A stretch of 64,000 bases of DNA. Origin: Escarpia spicata (taxonomy: Eukaryota; Annelida; Polychaeta; Sabellida; Siboglinidae). Position numbers and translations under genes: made by a program. Positions 60,725 to 64,000 of the stretch are shown piece by piece. The stretch spans positions 12,377,618 through 12,441,617 of the forward strand of contig OZ023214.1 of NCBI GenBank assembly GCA_963995525.1, written 5' to 3'. Position 1 is the stretch's first letter, and every line of letters begins with the position of its first letter. Under the pieces are notes generated by a model that was not told the origin of the DNA, did no database searches, and saw only the letters and a program-made list of their open reading frames with translations.

Positions 60725-62790
60725 ACTCGTTACACTTGACTTACACTTACAGGTTAATGGACTGATTTATGCCATTGGCCTTTGTTAGTGCCCATATCCC
60801 AGGCTGTTCCAGTGCCTGTCGATTCGATTCTGGTATTAAACTGTGTGACGGTCTTGGCATCTACCACATGTTGTGGGAGCCTGTTCCACTGATCCACGGC
60901 TCTAACTGAGAAATATTTCTGTCTGGCCAGCAGTTTTGTTCTTTGCTTGAAAAGCTTTCTCGTGTGTCCTCGTGTAGCTGTACTGTCACTCTCCTGGAAG
61001 AAGTGACGAGCTTCAACTTTGTCGATTCCGTTAAGTATTTTATACGTTTCAAAAAGGTCACCTCTCTGACGCAGGTTATACGACGGATGTAGTTTCAGTT
61101 GTTGTAATCGTTGTTTACACGTGAGCTTTGCTATGCTGATAACCAGCTTGGTTGCTTTTCGAGGATATCAATGTCCTTTGCCAGATATGGGCACCATGCT
61201 TGTACACAAAACTCGAGGTGCGGACGGGCGTATGCCCGGTAGAGTGTCACAAATGATTTCTTGATCATGTGCTTAAAAGTCCTCTTTACCATGCCAAGAG
61301 CTTGCATGGCTTTCTTTGCTGCTTTCTGGCATTGCACTGTCGGTTTTAGGTTACTGGTCACCAGCACCCCCACGTCCTTTTCCTCATTTGTGGTCTCGAG
61401 GTTCACTTTGGCTTCACTGCCTCAGTCTTGTATGTCATAGTGTACATTTTGTGTGGCGATTTCCCCACTTGCATTTCTCAGGGTTGAATTGTAGCAACCA
61501 TTCTTTATTCCAATCTTCCTGGGTGTCAATGTCGGATCGCAGTTGCTCTTGGTCTTCCTGGTTACGGGTTGTTGTGTATAACTTCATGTCATCGGCAAAC
61601 ATCTTGATGCTGCAGTGGACCAGGTCTGTGATGTCATTCACGTAGAGAATAAAAAGAAGCGGCCCTATGACAGATCCTTGGGGAACTCCACTGATGACAG
61701 GTGCCCATTCTGATTAAATCCCATTGAGTACTACCTGCAGAGTTCTAACAGTCAGGACAGTTTCCAGCCATCGACCCACTTTGCCTCGGATGCTTAAGCT
61801 TCTAGCTTCTTTACCAGTCTGCAGTGAGGAACTGTGTCGAATGCTCGTTCTCGGTGATGATGCTGTGCTCGTTGAGAAACTTGATCATTGTCTCTCTCTG
61901 ACAATTGCTTCCAGAATCTTGCATGATATGGATGTTAGGCTGACCGGACAGTAGTTTCCAGCCTTCTCTTTAGACCCCTTCATGAAAATTGATGCGACTA
62001 GTGCTCGTTTCTAGTCTGTATGGATTTGACCAGTGTCTAAGGATTGGCGAAATATCCAGTACATCGGCTTAGCAAGGGTTTTGCTACACTCTTTCATTAT
62101 CCGTCTGGGCCTGAAACCTTGTTGGGATGGATACTTTGTAGTTTCTTGCATACAGTCTCTTCTATAAATACAATGTCGGCTACACACTCGTTTGTTCTTT
62201 GATGTAATTCTGGGATGGTGGATTTATCCTCATTCACAAACACTAACTTGAAAAAGTCACCCAGTACATTTGCTTTTTCCTGGTTGTTTTCTGTTAGTCT
62301 GCCGTCTTCTTTCTCCAGCTGGCTTACTGTTACCTTTACCTTCTGCTATGATCTCAGGTAACCGTAGAATTTCTTTGGTTCCTTCTTGAAATTGTTGATT
62401 ATCTTCTCCCCATAGTCCTTCTGTGCTTGTCTAATCTTGGCATTTGTCTCATTTCTCTGTTTGACATATGCAGTATAGTCTCTGTTCAGCCCCGAACTTT
62501 TGTAGCGTTTGTATGTCATACTTTCTCTTCACTGTTCTCAACATTTGTTTACTCCACCATGGAGGTTTGTTAGCCATTGTGTGTTTTGGTTTCCTGAGGG
62601 GGACATTTTCTCTCACTGCCTTTGAGATCTCCTTCTTGAGTTCAGTCCAATTTGTGTTCACACTGTTTCCCTGGAACTTAATCTCCCAGTCAATCTTGCT
62701 CAGGGATTCGCATCATAGTTGCCTTCGGGGTAGTTTCTCGATCCGCTCAGTCTGTTGTTCGTTAGTCAGTCACTAAGTCAGTGTACTCTA
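60725..62790 (-). mobile_element. second LINE family, CR1/L2-like, decayed copy
   Basis: Reverse transcriptase pieces on the minus strand differ clearly from copies A-E: LTENNQEKANVLGDFFK, NDITDLVHC then IKMFADDMKLY (catalytic box, about 61,590), KDVGVLVTSNLKPTVQC, ARPHLEFCVQAWCPYLAKDI. Frames are broken many times. The 3' tail has repeated TTACACTTGACTTACACTTA (60,733-60,752). The N-terminal endonuclease is absent, so it is 5'-truncated near 62,790. Confidence 0.85.
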
Positions 62791-64000
62791 GACTAGTCAA
62801 ACTGAAAGCAAGGGGCATGTCCAAGGAGGCACGGCACGTCTTCCAGTCCCAGATCAGGATTTGTGGTTTGTTGTAATGTAGTAAGTAGATGGTTTAATAT
62901 AGTAGTGACTTGTGACAGCTGTATTAAATATTCTACCAGGCCCCTAGTACTTGGCCTAGGGCGTGTATTTGTTAACTAATGATGTGATACATTGGCATAT
63001 TAAGCCTAAATACTATGTGAATATTGAAATTAATGTGGAGATTATTCGGTATATGTATAGGCTTTTTTGTGGATTTATTATTTTGTTGATGCCCAACCTA
63101 TAAAAATGGGACACCCCTGTATGTTTCTTATCATTTTGTTGCCACTTGATATTATGATCTTTACAATTGCTTCAGGTCGTAGACTTGGCATGTGTTGAAT
63201 GATTCTAGATAGACAGAGAAAATTATAACACAGCCACAGGCGCCTCATGCAGTTACATGAAAAAAGACTATGCTTTAGTTATGTATTTTTTAAATGCTGA
63301 AAGTTCGAGCCACAAAATGGCTACTCCAGAAATATCATAGGAGGATCCAGGGTGGCCTTTGGGGCACATGCACCCATAGACCTTTCGAATGTACCCCCAC
63401 TAGCCTACTCGTTTGGGTAACTTGACAAGTACATGGTCATGGATTTACGGTAGGCTTTTTGGGAGCCTCAGTGGGAATGAAAGGTAAGTTACAATATGTG
63501 GTTGTGGTATGATGAAATATGCACAGTGTATTCTATCAGTGGTGTTGTTGTCTGGTACAGACTAGTTTTTTTTACATGTTATAGCATTTTATAAATACTG
63601 GGTAGTACCTACTTTGCCCATGTATTGTATGCACACTAAAGAGTACAACTATGTATACTATGTCTACATTTATTATATATGTTTTAAGTATCACCAGTAG
63701 TACAGTAAATATGGTGTGTCTAATACGGTTGTATTTTAAAATGAAACAACATATTTATGATGTTACATATGTTTTCAGAAAGAAAATTTATGGACTGGAA
63801 TGACTGCTGCGTCTTGAAATAAAAAATAAAAAAAGATACAACTGGACATGGTGCAGCACCAAGAAGACAATGTAGCTGGAGAAAAAAAATCTTAAGTGGC
63901 TAAACAATCTGCGAATCATACATAGCCTTTGCTTTGGCTTTGCTGCTCCGTGTATTGGTGCTGCAGTGACATCAACATTTTATTCTATTAACATCATGTT
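62791..64000. other. no recognised feature (right edge)
   Basis: AT-rich sequence without convincing exons, RNA genes or repeats. A GGATCCAGGGTGGCC-like motif at 63,344 vaguely recalls one at 7,015, but too little is shared to call a repeat. Confidence 0.35.

Overview
This 64 kb window is nuclear DNA of an animal, most likely a marine invertebrate bilaterian. Its genes are split by GT-AG introns, the intergenic sequence is AT-rich, and several classes of eukaryotic transposable elements are stacked in it. I cannot name the species from the sequence alone. Two host genes can be read exon by exon: a WFDC1-like secreted WAP-domain gene on the + strand (about 9.0-14.1 kb) and a complete PNKP gene (polynucleotide 5'-kinase/3'-phosphatase) on the - strand (58.0 down to 29.3 kb, 16 coding exons, 596 codons, every splice phase consistent). 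The two genes converge on a repeat-rich interval at 15-28 kb.

Layout. 0.9-4.1 kb: a 5'-truncated CR1-type LINE (- strand). 4.1-8.8 kb: nothing recognised. 8.8-14.1 kb: WFDC1-like exons, with a (TG)n tract, a 38-bp minisatellite and a degenerate TTGACTTG-type repeat in the introns. 15.6-16.35 kb: a short LINE copy with a palindromic 5' end. 16.4-27.5 kb: a tandem array of about 0.88-kb terminal-repeat units, interrupted by a 7,233-bp TTAA-flanked transposon that looks like an inverted dimer. 27.8-29.2 kb: SINE sequence and a (TA)n-centred hairpin. 29.3-58.0 kb: PNKP, whose introns hold SINEs, TTAA-type elements, a 91-bp minisatellite grown out of an exon-intron junction, a 53-bp minisatellite, a full-length LINE nested in a foldback element, and another LINE that was itself hit by a TTAA element. 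58.4-62.8 kb: a LINE fragment and a second, different LINE family. 62.8-64 kb: nothing recognised.

The two genes have no evident functional link. PNKP repairs DNA ends (FHA, HAD phosphatase and P-loop kinase domains, all catalytic motifs visible). The WFDC1-like protein is a secreted cysteine-rich protein; its first exon is not visible and its C-terminus is uncertain. The history of the region is mostly mobile-element nesting. Three insertions give exact boundaries: a LINE with a 6-bp target duplication in a foldback element, a 690-bp TTAA element in a LINE, and a 7.2-kb TTAA element in a tandem unit.

The most unusual observations are the intronic minisatellite that carries about 20 copies of the PNKP exon 10 5' splice site, and the inverted-dimer TTAA transposon whose two ends hold related exon-like segments facing inward.
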